DNA of 64,000 nucleotides from positions 115,470 through 179,469 of the forward strand of contig JAENZE010000008.1 in the NCBI GenBank assembly GCA_016841425.1, in the 5' to 3' direction. Below the pieces are notes generated by a model. That model did not search any database. It was not told the origin of the DNA and saw only the letters and a list, made by a program, of their open reading frames with translations. This document shows positions 63,690-64,000 of this stretch, in pieces. This DNA comes from Syntrophomonas sp. GTDB taxonomy: Bacteria > Bacillota > Syntrophomonadia > Syntrophomonadales > Syntrophomonadaceae. Both the position numbers and the translations under genes were made by a program. Positions within the stretch are counted from its first letter, which is position 1, and each line of letters starts with the position of its first letter.

Positions 63690-64000
63690 CTTCGACCTCT
63701 AGTTAGTTATTTACAAGATTAATATGCTCATAATTATTTCCAGCCATGTAATGTTGGCTTATGTAATGCATGACACTAGCGGTCTGCCGAAGAGGGCTTC
63801 CATAATTTCTTAAGCATCGCGAACCCAAATTGCAGCCTTATTTGTACCGCAATGAAATGCAGGTACATCAGTAGTCCCGCTTCAGCGGGGTGATCCCCGG
63901 AGGGGGCTTCCTTAATCCATTGAGCTTCGCGAACCCAAATTGCAACCTTATTTGTACCGCAATGAAATGCAGGTACATCAGTAGTCCCGCTTCAGCGGGG
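63690..64000. repeat. Start of a 110-bp tandem repeat array
   Basis: There is no gene. Units begin at 63791 and 63901 with a 110-bp period, each with GGGCTTCC, ATCGCGAACCCAAATTG, GTACCGCAATGAAATGCAGGTAC and CATCAGTAGTCCCGCTTCAGCGGGG. The second unit is cut by the window end, so more copies may follow. Confidence 0.8.

Overview
The window comes from an anaerobic, spore-forming, low-to-moderate GC Firmicute of the Clostridia. Gene content and gene order fit a Syntrophomonas-like organism; this is inference from content, no database was searched. Supporting signs are a complete selenocysteine set (selD, selA, selB and the tRNA-Sec gene), a SCIFF peptide with its radical-SAM maturase, spore-associated genes (a LonC-type protease, YyaC, an FtsW/SpoVE relative), SLH-domain surface proteins, strong Gram-positive Shine-Dalgarno sites and frequent GTG/TTG starts.

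Layout. 1-5.8 kb (minus strand): argS, a short RpoE-delta-like gene, a metallo-hydrolase, pyrG, a FemAB-like gene and the start of alr. 5.9-13.3 kb: a small orphan gene, an M1 peptidase, a gene-poor 700-bp stretch, a GAF/HD-GYP signalling protein, a cyclophilin, an SLH protein and a WalJ-like hydrolase. 13.5-20.1 kb (plus): a 59-residue HTH protein, then an efflux operon (HlyD, two ATPases, one permease, TetR) behind a promoter filled with GTATAC palindromes, then an SLH/transglutaminase protein. 20.2-25.5 kb (minus): an iron-type ABC transporter with a beta-propeller protein and a zinc-ribbon/RDD membrane protein. 25.7-29.6 kb (plus): a helical orphan, an HDAC-fold enzyme, YitT, a YheO-type regulator flanked by identical palindromes, and a DUF554 protein.

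29.6-36.5 kb (minus): GNAT, a highly structured promoter-bearing intergenic RNA candidate, a DUF4230 protein, a PadR/FtsW-like pair, a HEPN/MNT toxin-antitoxin pair, rlmH and an HtrA protease. 36.7-43.1 kb: murA, an MA-type peptidase, trxB, a LysM/G5/M23 peptidase, and the SCIFF maturase and peptide. 43.1-50.4 kb: 55-bp tandem repeats abutting a three-tRNA cluster (Gly, Asp, Val), then purA, lonC, rplI, a YybS-like gene, a MazG-like gene, rpsR, ssb and rpsF. 50.5-61.6 kb: small genes, selD (with an in-frame UGA as Sec), an M18 aminopeptidase, cvpA, a TVP38 protein with an apparent CTG start, the tRNA-Sec gene, a CBS-ACT protein, an orphan LivF, selB, selA and a YkvI-like transporter. 61.7-64 kb: yyaC, bactofilin, an M23 peptidase and the start of a tandem repeat array that runs off the window.

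The long intergenic spaces carry a shared family of modular hairpin repeats. The most promising undescribed element is the roughly 250-nt folded transcript candidate at 30.12-30.38 kb.
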